Shown here in pieces: positions 14,412 through 24,297 of a DNA stretch of 55,447 bases (its first letter is position 1; every line of letters starts with the position of its first letter). The position numbers were made by a program, and so were the translations under genes. The notes beneath the pieces were generated by a model. It did no database searches and was not told the origin of the DNA. It saw only the letters and a program-made list of their open reading frames with translations. Origin of the DNA: a virus; the IMG/VR virus record IMGVR_UViG_3300033150_000500, positions 1-55,447 of that record. One strand, given 5' to 3'.

Positions 14412-14492
14412 ATCATTGATTATTTAAAAATTGTCATACCTAAGTAGCCCCAAACAAGGGCTATCAGAAATGACCAAACTTTCCTTTTTATA

Positions 14493-14870
14493 TTATAATT
14501 GTATCGAAACTTCGTGTCCGATAGCAAATGGCACAGCAAAAGTTACCACATTCCCAGCCCGTGTGTGTCCCCAAGACTGATACTGTCCATCAACGAAAAT
14601 CTTATAACCATTATTTAAAACTAACGTCCCCGTAGTGTCAAAAGCCGTTTGGTTTAAAGTGGTGGTGAAATCCATAGGGGCTGCACTATCAACAAATACA
14701 GCAATAGCCGGATTACCGTCATCATCCTCCACGATAATTAGTTTGATTAAGTCCTCAATGCTTAACTCGTCATTATCACAGTCAATATATGCGTTGCCGT
14801 CTGAGTCAACGGCAACCATCCTCAACAATGTTTCTACGTCAAGATTGTTGGCACAAGTTACATAAGCCAT
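14493..14870 (-). CDS. Structural protein candidate, 125 aa
   Basis: Acidic, Asp/Thr-rich protein with strand-rich second half (FVDGQYQSWGHT). It sits in the series of tail-tip genes, 2 bases after 14873. No family recognised. Confidence 0.55.
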   Translation of the reverse strand: MAYVTCANNLDVETLLRMVAVDSDGNAYIDCDNDELSIEDLIKLIIVEDDDGNPAIAVFVDSAAPMDFTTTLNQTAFDTTGTLVLNNGYKIFVDGQYQSWGHTRAGNVVTFAVPFAIGHEVSIQL

Positions 14871-14872
14871 AG

Positions 14873-15256
14873 CTAAGTTATATTAGCAAGGTTAAAGGCT
14901 ACATTCCCGTCAGAATCATAAATAAATGTGTTCCTCGCAAACAGACCAATGCTTTCGTAGTCTGTACAGTCTGGAACGTCTTTCAGGGAAACACCATTAG
15001 CCCTGTCGGTAATTACTACCCGCAAGGCGGGCTTGTTGTCGTCAGCCATTTCAAGGGCTTGATGGAATAATTCCACGAAGTCGTCTTTTGTGTTACAAAC
15101 AATAACACCACTGTCACCAGCGGTCTTCGTCACAACACGAAAAGCGTACTGACCCGTTCCCAACAGAGCTATATTCATTACCTCTGCAAACAATGAAGCA
15201 AGCAAAGTAGGCATCCCAAACGAGTTGGTTGTGCAATCTATAAAGTTATCAGCCAT
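14873..15256 (-). CDS. Structural protein candidate, 127 aa
   Basis: Acidic protein with no recognised domain in the tail-tip gene series; shares an Asp-rich, alternating-strand style with 14493-14870. Possibly two halves of a small fibre or tip complex. Confidence 0.55.
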   Translation of the reverse strand: MADNFIDCTTNSFGMPTLLASLFAEVMNIALLGTGQYAFRVVTKTAGDSGVIVCNTKDDFVELFHQALEMADDNKPALRVVITDRANGVSLKDVPDCTDYESIGLFARNTFIYDSDGNVAFNLANIT

Positions 15257-15268
15257 TTTTTACCTCCT

Positions 15269-15823
15269 TTAAACCATTGGGTTAGTAGTACGTGGCGGAG
15301 AAAATTTGCTCTCCCATTTAACTGTTCCCACAATTTTTTGAATAGACTTTTGTCCTCTTTCGATTTGATACTTCGCCTGAAGTGTACATTCGATTCCGGG
15401 GTTGCCACCAAAAAGAGCCTCGTTGGCAGAAAACCAAGAGTCAACAACAAGGTTGCATTCCAGCCACCGCATCAGTTCGTAGTTGTCGTCACTTACGTCA
15501 TCTATCTCAAAATTGATAACAAATGAAGCGGGCGACTGAATCTTACGACCCAAAGAAATTTCTATTTCTTCTGTTTCGGCAGGCGGCAAGTCAGCAATGA
15601 CCACCAGATCAATGATGGCGTCGGTGTCCGTTGCCGGGTCAAGAGCCTTACGGTCATTCCATACAGCAAGACTTTCCCAATCTAAAAGATCAGACCCATC
15701 ACGGGCTTTCAGGTAGATGTGATCTATCTCACCGAACAACACGTTAGGATCACAAAAATCAAAATCAACGTCCACTAAGTAGCTATCGCAGCCAGTAGGA
15801 CAAGTTGGATTGTTTAAACTCAT
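15269..15823 (-). CDS. Tail structural protein candidate, 184 aa
   Basis: Begins MSLNNPTCPTGCDSYL, with C8 and C12 near the N-terminus and a strand-rich body. The gene lies downstream of the distal tail genes. Likely virion; no family assigned. Confidence 0.55.
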   Translation of the reverse strand: MSLNNPTCPTGCDSYLVDVDFDFCDPNVLFGEIDHIYLKARDGSDLLDWESLAVWNDRKALDPATDTDAIIDLVVIADLPPAETEEIEISLGRKIQSPASFVINFEIDDVSDDNYELMRWLECNLVVDSWFSANEALFGGNPGIECTLQAKYQIERGQKSIQKIVGTVKWESKFSPPRTTNPMV

Positions 15824-15895
15824 AATTAATTAATTTTAAAAATTTTATACAATATTATACTAAAAAGTTAGTCAAAAAAATAACAATAAATAAAT

Positions 15896-16888
15896 TTATG
15901 TTACAACCTTATTTACTTCGTTACTATATCCATACTCACAAGAGTGCGTGTACCACTTTATACGAAAGTCCCAATCGCCAGCAGTGGGGCTTAATTGAAA
16001 CCCATCATTAAACACGGATGCTAATTGTGGGTCACCCAAATCAGTCCATACATCAGCAGCGTGAACACTCTTCTGTGCTTGGTAAAAATCACTTTCTACA
16101 CCAATGCCATAACAAGAAATTGTACAGTCGCCACCGCCATCATCAGTAACAGAACGTATAAATGGGAGTTTATAATAATATGGTAATGATTTAACAAGAA
16201 ATAGACAATCTGTCAATCCCGTTTCGCCAAATTGACCATTTTCTATTTCAATTAATTCCCATCCATTTGTTGAGCTATATTGATAAAACCCAAGCGGGTC
16301 ACCCGTGTACACACTGCTTCCACCTTCCAATGCGGTATAGAAAAACATTATAGTCCCGGAGCTAACAGGGTCTGTGCCATCCCAATGATCCTCACCACCA
16401 ACACCATCATCAGCGTCCTGTGGTATAACTGCAACGCCGGATTCAAGAGCCGAAACAACAGATTGCTGACAACCCGAATCCATGTTTGTATCACACCCTT
16501 TTCTTAGGATGTAACTTGTGGTAAACTTAATAGTCACTTCAGCCCAACACTCAATATCTGCATCCCATTTGGGCGTCACCTCTACATCTGAGGCATTAGA
16601 AGACTCACCATTTTTCAAAGTTATGGTTATCTGGTCGTGTAAAGCCATCAACGTAAGAGCATCCACCTGAAATTCTTGTGCATAAAACCTGATAGAATAT
16701 TTCTTCGCCCACTTTTGAAATGTAGGCTCAAACTCACCATCGCCGTTCTCTATGCCCTCCTCCAATAATTCGTATTCAGGCTTAGAAACATCGGCTTTAA
16801 GAAAGACCTTATTTCCAAAGGTATTGTGATAAACAATATCACCAAAGTCAACAGAATTTGAATACTCTATTAAGATATAATTATTCAT
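15896..16888 (-). CDS. Tail or tip structural protein, 330 aa
   Basis: Strand-rich protein with a Cys-containing loop (RKGCDTN...GCQ at about 130-141). It follows the 147-residue gene and belongs to the late tail-tip operon. Function not established. Confidence 0.55.
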   Translation of the reverse strand: MNNYILIEYSNSVDFGDIVYHNTFGNKVFLKADVSKPEYELLEEGIENGDGEFEPTFQKWAKKYSIRFYAQEFQVDALTLMALHDQITITLKNGESSNASDVEVTPKWDADIECWAEVTIKFTTSYILRKGCDTNMDSGCQQSVVSALESGVAVIPQDADDGVGGEDHWDGTDPVSSGTIMFFYTALEGGSSVYTGDPLGFYQYSSTNGWELIEIENGQFGETGLTDCLFLVKSLPYYYKLPFIRSVTDDGGGDCTISCYGIGVESDFYQAQKSVHAADVWTDLGDPQLASVFNDGFQLSPTAGDWDFRIKWYTHSCEYGYSNEVNKVVT

Positions 16889-17324
16889 AACTTATTACAG
16901 TTAATACTATGCTTATTTTCCCTGCCGTTGGTTCGCACTCTATTGTCAGGTCTGAGCCAATTTCCACGTTGCCGTTTTGTGCTACGATAACAAACTTATC
17001 CTGCGGAGATAAACACCCGTATTCTCCGCCTAAATTAATGGAAATGTCACTGCCCTGATAAATATAGTTTTCTATCTTTGCCAAAATTAATAACGGCACT
17101 TTCCCGTACTCGTAAGTGATAGAGTATTCCTGTTCGTTGCGTTTTTCGGTATATTCAAATTCAGCCGAAAAATTGTCAACTTTAAGCAAATGTCCGTCTT
17201 TAGCAAAGCCTATTAATACAGGCTTATCAGCCCATACAAACAAAGCACCACTTTCCTTGTTTAGCCAAATACCGTTAAACTCATTTATAGGGTCTTGTGT
17301 TTTTATAATTATCGGGTTATACAT
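16881..17324 (-). CDS. Tail structural protein candidate, 147 aa
   Basis: Strand-rich small protein; the start overlaps 3 codons of the next gene's end. No recognised family; part of the tail-tip run. Confidence 0.5.
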   Translation of the reverse strand: MYNPIIIKTQDPINEFNGIWLNKESGALFVWADKPVLIGFAKDGHLLKVDNFSAEFEYTEKRNEQEYSITYEYGKVPLLILAKIENYIYQGSDISINLGGEYGCLSPQDKFVIVAQNGNVEIGSDLTIECEPTAGKISIVLTVISYE

Positions 17325-17326
17325 AT

Positions 17327-17875
17327 TTATGTTTTTTGTTCGTAAAAGCCTTCAAATATCAATCTGAACGCCACATCTACGGCTACCGGAGAAAAATAAC
17401 CGTGATATAATTTCCTATTCGCATCAACAGCTTGCGTTCCGTCAACATACGGAACATTCACCCTCTGCCATGTTGCCCCGTATTTATGATAGCAGGTCAC
17501 AGGAAAAAAGTTATCCAAATCAATGGGTGTTACAGGAAGCGTACATTCCATATTTGTGAGATTCCCGACAGCGCCGGCAGTAGCAGAAACATCCAAAGTA
17601 AAATTTACCTTGTTCCCGACAACAATATATCTCGCCACATAACTTATCCCCACAGGCGTATTCCCTGTCCATATAAAGACAGGAACCCATGAAGCCCAAT
17701 CGCTGATAGCAGCACCAGTGGATTCAACCCACGCCGCAGCACCCGTTGTATGGTCTTCCAAAAAGAATAAAGTATTATCATCCTTGTTCCACCAAAAATT
17801 ACCTTGACGGAATCCATCACCATAGTCGTCATTAACCGTAGGGTCAGAAGCGGATATGTGTGTTGGTCTGTACAT
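17327..17875 (-). CDS. Tail fibre/tip protein candidate, 182 aa
   Basis: Start at 17875 (MYRPTHISASDPT) chosen because its ATG shares one base with the TAA of the upstream gene (TAATG). Strand-rich body with aromatic residues. Likely part of the adsorption apparatus. Confidence 0.55.
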   Translation of the reverse strand: MYRPTHISASDPTVNDDYGDGFRQGNFWWNKDDNTLFFLEDHTTGAAAWVESTGAAISDWASWVPVFIWTGNTPVGISYVARYIVVGNKVNFTLDVSATAGAVGNLTNMECTLPVTPIDLDNFFPVTCYHKYGATWQRVNVPYVDGTQAVDANRKLYHGYFSPVAVDVAFRLIFEGFYEQKT

Positions 17876-18552
17876 TATATATCCCAAATAATATAAGTAA
17901 TATTGATTGTTACCCTTGTGTCACCTGCTGTTGGATTGGCAGCACCGTCAAAGGTTGCCTGAACCTTTTTATTCACAGGAATATCAACCTCAGAAGTCCA
18001 CGTTCCCTTCGCCACATCGTCAGCAGCACCTTCAATGAAAGCATTCGCCCACTCGACAAAATGATTAGCACCTGTGTCGTACTCTAAAACAAATTTCTGC
18101 GCACCACATTCTAAAGCAACCGAATCATAATCAAGGCTGCAAGAAACAGAAACCACTTCTATGTAATATCCAGCACCGGGAGCAGCAATAATCTCAAACG
18201 GTGCAACGCCAGCGTTATTCAGATTTGCAGCATTGATATTTACCGCCTCAGTTACAACTAAATTAGAACCTATTGCATCATCCAAAATGTCAAGTGCATC
18301 CATAACGTCAGTAGAGGCATCAAGATAATTGCTTCCCACAGGTGGCACATAAGCACCAGCAGCACTAAGTCCAACGGAAGCCTCTATCACATTATCCTGT
18401 GCCACCCTTTCTGCCTTTTCAAGTTCATTTAAAACTGTTACCGTAATCTTTTTCGTTACATTCTGGTCTGCCTCTTGAATCTCACACCAATCAGCACCTT
18501 CAACACTTCCAGAAGCAAGTAAGTTTAATTCGCCTATTAATTTATTAGCCAT
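17875..18552 (-). CDS. Tail fibre/tip protein candidate, 225 aa
   Basis: Begins MANKLIGELNLLAS; the body has an Ala-rich helical region (near 55-75) and a strand-rich C-terminal half. Late structural gene; no family recognised. Confidence 0.55.
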   Translation of the reverse strand: MANKLIGELNLLASGSVEGADWCEIQEADQNVTKKITVTVLNELEKAERVAQDNVIEASVGLSAAGAYVPPVGSNYLDASTDVMDALDILDDAIGSNLVVTEAVNINAANLNNAGVAPFEIIAAPGAGYYIEVVSVSCSLDYDSVALECGAQKFVLEYDTGANHFVEWANAFIEGAADDVAKGTWTSEVDIPVNKKVQATFDGAANPTAGDTRVTINITYIIWDI

Positions 18553-18559
18553 ATCAATA

Positions 18560-19066
18560 TTATTTTGTAATTCTTAATTCACCTGTATCCCATTCACGGA
18601 AGTTGCCACGACCTTTACTCCAAATCCTGAAGTCAGTTCCGTCAAAGCCACTCTGCACTACCTGGAATAATTCTGAATACCAAAAATATGTACCATCACC
18701 GAACTTCGCATAATAAACACATTCGTCAATAACACAATTCGCGCCATCCAAAATATCATTATTCCCCAAATAGGTTATATAGTCATATTCTCCAATAGTT
18801 TCTATTATCCAATCATCAGAACTGACAAAAGCTGTCAGGTCTGTTATTGCGTCTGTATGAACGTTTACTATCCATAAATTCGTTGTCGTGGACGGGTCGG
18901 AAGCCCTTTTAATCTGAAATGGCAACAAACGACAACCATAGCTTATCAGGTACTCGAAATGTGTAATATCGTCTGCGTCATAACGCCCACACCCCTTATA
19001 TCGGCTTTGTTTTTCTATGTCGTCATAGAAACGAAAAGGAAGAATAAGACCAGAATTTATATCCAT
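18560..19066 (-). CDS. Distal tail protein candidate, 168 aa
   Basis: Acidic strand-rich protein. Begins MDINSGLILPFRFYDDIE, like the short distal tail-tip proteins that follow the large distal protein in siphovirus operons. Its upstream gap contains a possible promoter. Confidence 0.55.
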   Translation of the reverse strand: MDINSGLILPFRFYDDIEKQSRYKGCGRYDADDITHFEYLISYGCRLLPFQIKRASDPSTTTNLWIVNVHTDAITDLTAFVSSDDWIIETIGEYDYITYLGNNDILDGANCVIDECVYYAKFGDGTYFWYSELFQVVQSGFDGTDFRIWSKGRGNFREWDTGELRITK

Positions 19067-19071
19067 AAATG

Positions 19072-19102
19072 CAAAAATATATTAATTACTACGCCAATAC
19101 AA
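19072..19102 (-). promoter_or_regulatory. Weak promoter-like element
   Basis: TATTTTTG (19072-19079) with TTGT (19099-19102) 19 bases upstream on the minus strand. It resembles the other promoters of this phage. Starts a subset of tail genes if active. Confidence 0.35.
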
Positions 19103-19115
19103 TAACAATAAATAA

Positions 19116-20999
19116 TTATTGATAAGATAAAGAAAGCGTAAGCTGTTTGTCTTTTAATGTTAAACTTGCGGTTTCAATTCTCCCCTCACCGTATTCTGTT
19201 TTTACTAATTTGTACGGGTCAAGTTCATCACAATAATTAGTAATAATTTCATCCTGTATAAAATTACCTTCCACTGAATCAAATACAGTGCTTTTATTAT
19301 TCATAAATCCAACATCGAGGGGTCTGCCATATTTCCAGTAATTCTCTTGTACGCCAGACGCAGAAAGCGGTTCATTCAAAACAACCATGCCCGTAATTTC
19401 CCCAATATCTGATATAACATAAAACCCATTATCAGTAAGTTCTACTGCAACAAGCACGAATCCATCTTTCCCAACCGAATCTTGGTGTTCTAAAACATAC
19501 GCCATATCTGTAAATATATCGAAATCGTAATCAATGATATTGTCATCGCCCCAATTAGCAAGAGAAGACGCATACACCATTGGGACACCCCAAAAATCAT
19601 CCATACCAACATTGTTCACAATAAAACTCTCAATTCTCGGAAGTGATTTATTTTTATACGAAAATTTCTTTATTATTTTATCCGACTTTGGAATTTCTAT
19701 ATCGTATGTTTGATCACCATACGTTAATCCATTATTAAAATATTTTAAATGCTCTATTTGAAATTCACCATCGGAATTAATATACCAATAACAGTTTAAT
19801 AGCTTTATCCATTTCTCAATATCATTAAAAGAATAAAGTGCTTTTGTCGCGGGGTCACTTGTATCCGTCAAGTCGAGTATCTGAAATATATGAAGAAATC
19901 GAAGCTCGTTTAATTCGCCTGTTATTGGATTTGTTAAATTGTTAAAGAATGAACTTTTAAAGCTAAAATCTGGTGATATACCATACTCATCTAACATAAA
20001 CCAAACAACATCCCTAAATTGTCTTGCCCTGTTCGTGCTACTGGTTAAATCCTCTGCGCTTGTTATGAGAAAATAATCCCTGTTTCTATATGAATCACAA
20101 GTAAATATTGCACCAAGACTATCCATCCAATAATACGAAAACGGGTTATACGCCGTAGCAGAATACGAAACATCAGTAATTCCCCTATAATTTCTTACGT
20201 ATTTATGTTCTGGATTACCGCTATCAGGGGGATAAACACCCAAGTCCGTCCACCCGCCGGGATTATTTACCTGAATAACATAATCCCTTCTATATTCATA
20301 CGTATAATTGAAAATATAACTATCATCCCATTGACTTGGGTCTTCCGGGTCAAACCCACCACTCACACCATAAAAAACAACACCCTTCTCAACCAATACG
20401 TAATTATCATCTATGAAAGCCTCTGCGATTGTAGGGCTTTTAAATCCATTATTTTCACCATGGCACCCGTCAGTTTCAATAGTTTCAGTGCCACTTGTTG
20501 TGTACGTATCGTATTTATATTCGTTTTCATAATAGTGTAAAGAGAAAAATGCAGCCTGAACATCAAGTAGATTCTTCTCCTTCTCCATATTCTCAAGCAA
20601 GATGGTATATTCATCCCACACAATCAAATCAGAAAACTTTACAGAACAATTATCAAGATTCCATTTACCGACAATAATACTAAAAAACCCACGCCATACT
20701 TCTATCCAAACACCATTTTGTTTCTCTTTTATTATTAGTATTCTGTACTTCCCACTATCAGAACCAAGTCTTATTTCATTAACCCAATCATAATCATCTG
20801 CAATAAGAGAAAAATCACCATCAAGTTTTTTTCTAAAGAAAGCCCTGCCGTCATCCTTTCCCCATTTAAAAGAAAGATTATTCCATACAGGGGTAATCAT
20901 TCTTTCAAAAACATAATCATCAGAATCATACCTAACGGTATCAGTATATGAATCCGTTCGTGGCGTGTTCGGATTCCTATGTATCTCGAATTTATACAT
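19116..20999 (-). CDS. Large distal tail (baseplate-like) protein
   Basis: 627 residues, in the position directly downstream of the tape measure that is occupied by Dit/Tal-type distal tail proteins. Rich in aromatic residues and strands; N-terminus MYKFEIHRNPNTP. No motif specific enough to assign a named family. Confidence 0.65.
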   Translation of the reverse strand: MYKFEIHRNPNTPRTDSYTDTVRYDSDDYVFERMITPVWNNLSFKWGKDDGRAFFRKKLDGDFSLIADDYDWVNEIRLGSDSGKYRILIIKEKQNGVWIEVWRGFFSIIVGKWNLDNCSVKFSDLIVWDEYTILLENMEKEKNLLDVQAAFFSLHYYENEYKYDTYTTSGTETIETDGCHGENNGFKSPTIAEAFIDDNYVLVEKGVVFYGVSGGFDPEDPSQWDDSYIFNYTYEYRRDYVIQVNNPGGWTDLGVYPPDSGNPEHKYVRNYRGITDVSYSATAYNPFSYYWMDSLGAIFTCDSYRNRDYFLITSAEDLTSSTNRARQFRDVVWFMLDEYGISPDFSFKSSFFNNLTNPITGELNELRFLHIFQILDLTDTSDPATKALYSFNDIEKWIKLLNCYWYINSDGEFQIEHLKYFNNGLTYGDQTYDIEIPKSDKIIKKFSYKNKSLPRIESFIVNNVGMDDFWGVPMVYASSLANWGDDNIIDYDFDIFTDMAYVLEHQDSVGKDGFVLVAVELTDNGFYVISDIGEITGMVVLNEPLSASGVQENYWKYGRPLDVGFMNNKSTVFDSVEGNFIQDEIITNYCDELDPYKLVKTEYGEGRIETASLTLKDKQLTLSLSYQ

Positions 21000-23900
21000 T
21001 CGTTATTCTTGTTTTAATCCCCGTTGTCACTATTCGTTTACCGTTATGAACAGAAACAGTTTGTTTGTTTGAATCAGACTCAAGTAAATCGTAAATTTTA
21101 TCCACAATCGCCATATCAATAACTGAACTCCCACCCTTCTCAAATGACGCTGAATTTAATACGTTTTGATTTATTACAGGAAGATTATCTTCATTTATTG
21201 CCCTTACAAGTTCAGGATGTTTGGCGTACATACTTTTTTGAATTACATACTCGCCACGCTCTGCTTCAATTACAGTACCGCCTTGAGAATGTGACTTTCC
21301 ATCAATTTCACCTCCAGCCCCATAAGCAGTCATGCTACTTGCGGTATTTTTTGATGCCGAAAACAAGCCAAGAAATGCAGCAACAGCGGTAGCAGCCAAA
21401 GCAAATCCAGCCCACGGAATAGGCGCATATATTTTTATTAAACTCGCAACCGCAGACATAAGGTTTATAGCCTGTGAAGCAACCTCTAACGCACGTTGTT
21501 TCTTCAGTGCAGCCTCACGGTCTTTTAATGCAGCAAGACGCATTTGTTGCAATTCCTCATATTCCTTTTTCTTTAGTGTTACATTGTTAGCATAACCCTC
21601 CATATAAAGGTCGTTCTCTATCTCTAATTCCCTTTGAACTTCCGCTATACGAGTATTTAAATCACTAACAATTCTTTCTGTTGTGTCCACCTGTGCATCA
21701 ACAATGGTTTCGAGTGAACGAATAACTTCGGAGGCAAGGCGTTTGTAAGCGCTAATTTCCTTGTTTATATTTCTTTCCACATCATCGGCGGTTGACGGGT
21801 CTGCGAGCATCGCATTTAGTTTCGCCAATTCCTCCCTTGCAATTTGTAATTCTATCGCAGCAGCACCGGAACGCTCAAGAAATGTTATGAGTTTTTCTTG
21901 CTGCTTTATGTCAAACTCAATCTGCTTTCTCCTTATTTCTTCCTTTGTAGCACCAGCATTTTTTAATAATTGTATTTCTGTATCGTGTCTTAATTTTTCA
22001 AGCTGTACTAATTTGTCAAATTTATTCCTTAATCCTTTTAAATATTCGTCATCAAACTTTTTAATTACCTCTTGGCGTTCCCTTTGATATGTTTCTTCTA
22101 ATTCAAGCAATAATGAATTTATGATTTTCGCCTGCTTTGTTGTTAATTCACCACTTTCAAGGTCTAACTCATAATTCAACCTTGCGTATTTTGTATTTAT
22201 CCTTAAAATCTCAAGTTCTCTTTCAAGTTCTGACTGAATACGATTCTCATTTTCTTCAAGCTCAAGCTGTTTTTGTAATGTGTATAATTTCCTTCTGTTT
22301 TTAATAGATTGTTCGTGAGCCTCTCGCAATAAATCCACATATATCGCCAACTGTCCAGACCTAAGTGCTAATTCTTTCTCACCCCATTTCTTGTATGCCT
22401 CGTATGATTCAACAAGAAAATCCAACTGCACTTCATTACCAGTAGCATAAGCAGTGGTAGCCAAATCACTTATCTCATCCAGTCCACGTTTATATTCTGT
22501 CTTAAACGCATCAAACGCTTTTTGCTGATCTTGCTTTTCTAACGCATCATAAACCTCTGTTACCTTCTCTTTGTAGCTCTCAAGAAAATTAAATACATCC
22601 GCATCCCCTTTATACTCCATAAGTAGCCGTTGCTCTTCTTTCAGCTTTTCAACTTTTGTGGCAGCTTCTCCTATCTCCGCAGACATTTTCAACCATACTA
22701 CCGCGCCAATGGGTGTGAATTTTGTATATTGTAATTTTAAAAAATCATATTGGTCATTCAAATCTTTGAGTTCTTTTTCGGCATCAGCTATTGCCTCACC
22801 CATAAGATCAATTCTATATGTTATCCTATCAACATTGAACTCATCACCAGTAACCCGAAGTTTTGACTTAAATTTTTCAACCGCATCTGCGGCGGCTATC
22901 ATACCAATAGCCGCCGGATTTATTGCCATAGCTATCCCTTTTAATGTATCTGCTAAACCTTCAAATGTATCTTGCATATATCCACCACCCTCTTGTACAG
23001 AAACAACAAGTGCTTTCCACGAAGCATTAGTTCTGTCAATCTGATATGCCAAAGTTTCCAATTGTATATTAGCCATTTCATCAATAGCACCATTTGCGTC
23101 ATCTTGAGCTTTTTTATACTCACGAATAGCGTCTATGCCATTCCAAAGAACAGTAAATAATGTCTGTGCTCTTCTTGGTATTGTTTGTAAAACTGTGTCA
23201 AATGCTATACCCTCTTCTTTCACATCCTCTAATGCGTCATAAAACTCATCAAATGTTCTTATGCCCTTACCAAGCATATTAGATAAATCAGATGAAGCAT
23301 CTATTAATTGTATATACACTTGCCTCATGCCAGTACCAGCAAGAGAGCCGTGAATACCAGCATCAGCCAACTTCGCCAAAGTTGCAGTAACCTCTTCTAA
23401 CGTCCAATTCATTTGTCTGGCAAGTGGTAATATATATTTGGCACTTTCCCTGAACTTGCTAACATCAAGTGCAGACGTTGTAAATGACTTCCCTAAAACA
23501 TCTACAAGCCTCGTTGTTTCAGACGCATCAAGACCTAATGCCCTTAATGATGACGATATAAGCAGTGCAGCAGAACCAAGTTCTTCGCCAGTAGCGGTAG
23601 CTAATTTCACAATACCACTCAACGCATTACTTATCTCGTTTACCGTAAACCCGAATTTACCAAGCTGAACCTCAACAGCAGTTATTTCCGTTGGGTTAAA
23701 TATGCTTTCAAATGATAACGCCCTTGCTGCGTTTGCTAACTTTTTTAATTCATCCTTAGTGGCACCAGTAATAGCCGCAACCCTCGCCATTCCAAGTTCA
23801 AAGTCTTTTATTGCATTAACTGTATTTCGCACACCCTGAATAATAGCATACGCACCAAAAACAGTAAGCATAACAGACCTTAACCTCAAGAAAAGCTGAC

Positions 23901-24297
23901 GGCCTAATGAAACCTGTTTGTTTAATCCAGCTTGTGCTACCTTTGCCTTGTTTGCACCACTTACGGTAGCCTTATATGATTTTTCTGCTTCATAACGCAA
24001 TCTCTTTCTCTTTTCAATTAACGATGAAAGTTGACCACGCTCCTCATTCGTCATTCGATTTTTCTTATTTCTAAGTCTTTCAATCTGTGATTCGGTTTTC
24101 CTTAACTCTGCGTTATATTCTACGGTTGCTTTCTTTACACGCCTTGTACCCGTAGCAGCCTGTGTCATGTTCTTTGTAGTCCTCTGACCCATTTGGTCAA
24201 TAGACTTATTAAGCCTGTCCACAGACGCAACAAGGTCTTTAATCGCAGTCTGCATCTGCGCTATCTCAAGATTTATCTTTAAAGTCCTTTCACTCAT
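20992..24297 (-). CDS. Tail tape measure protein
   Basis: 1101 residues, the longest gene. The N-terminal part has the long coiled coil and the segment near 190-310 (LGKSFTTSALDV...ADAGIHGSLAGTGMRQVY) typical of the TP901-1 phage tape-measure family (PhageMin_Tail). A hydrophobic segment near 140-165 and a glycine-rich region near 940-1010 are also typical. Tape length sets tail length; about 1,000 residues suggests a tail near 150 nm by the usual scaling (inference). Confidence 0.95.
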   Translation of the reverse strand: MSERTLKINLEIAQMQTAIKDLVASVDRLNKSIDQMGQRTTKNMTQAATGTRRVKKATVEYNAELRKTESQIERLRNKKNRMTNEERGQLSSLIEKRKRLRYEAEKSYKATVSGANKAKVAQAGLNKQVSLGRQLFLRLRSVMLTVFGAYAIIQGVRNTVNAIKDFELGMARVAAITGATKDELKKLANAARALSFESIFNPTEITAVEVQLGKFGFTVNEISNALSGIVKLATATGEELGSAALLISSSLRALGLDASETTRLVDVLGKSFTTSALDVSKFRESAKYILPLARQMNWTLEEVTATLAKLADAGIHGSLAGTGMRQVYIQLIDASSDLSNMLGKGIRTFDEFYDALEDVKEEGIAFDTVLQTIPRRAQTLFTVLWNGIDAIREYKKAQDDANGAIDEMANIQLETLAYQIDRTNASWKALVVSVQEGGGYMQDTFEGLADTLKGIAMAINPAAIGMIAAADAVEKFKSKLRVTGDEFNVDRITYRIDLMGEAIADAEKELKDLNDQYDFLKLQYTKFTPIGAVVWLKMSAEIGEAATKVEKLKEEQRLLMEYKGDADVFNFLESYKEKVTEVYDALEKQDQQKAFDAFKTEYKRGLDEISDLATTAYATGNEVQLDFLVESYEAYKKWGEKELALRSGQLAIYVDLLREAHEQSIKNRRKLYTLQKQLELEENENRIQSELERELEILRINTKYARLNYELDLESGELTTKQAKIINSLLLELEETYQRERQEVIKKFDDEYLKGLRNKFDKLVQLEKLRHDTEIQLLKNAGATKEEIRRKQIEFDIKQQEKLITFLERSGAAAIELQIAREELAKLNAMLADPSTADDVERNINKEISAYKRLASEVIRSLETIVDAQVDTTERIVSDLNTRIAEVQRELEIENDLYMEGYANNVTLKKKEYEELQQMRLAALKDREAALKKQRALEVASQAINLMSAVASLIKIYAPIPWAGFALAATAVAAFLGLFSASKNTASSMTAYGAGGEIDGKSHSQGGTVIEAERGEYVIQKSMYAKHPELVRAINEDNLPVINQNVLNSASFEKGGSSVIDMAIVDKIYDLLESDSNKQTVSVHNGKRIVTTGIKTRITNV

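Noticed and set aside
14412-14492. Possible tiny membrane peptide and terminator
   Set aside because: A hydrophobic frame (KVWSFLIALVWGYLG) has no acceptable start codon, and the AGCCC/GGGCT hairpin lacks a following U-run.
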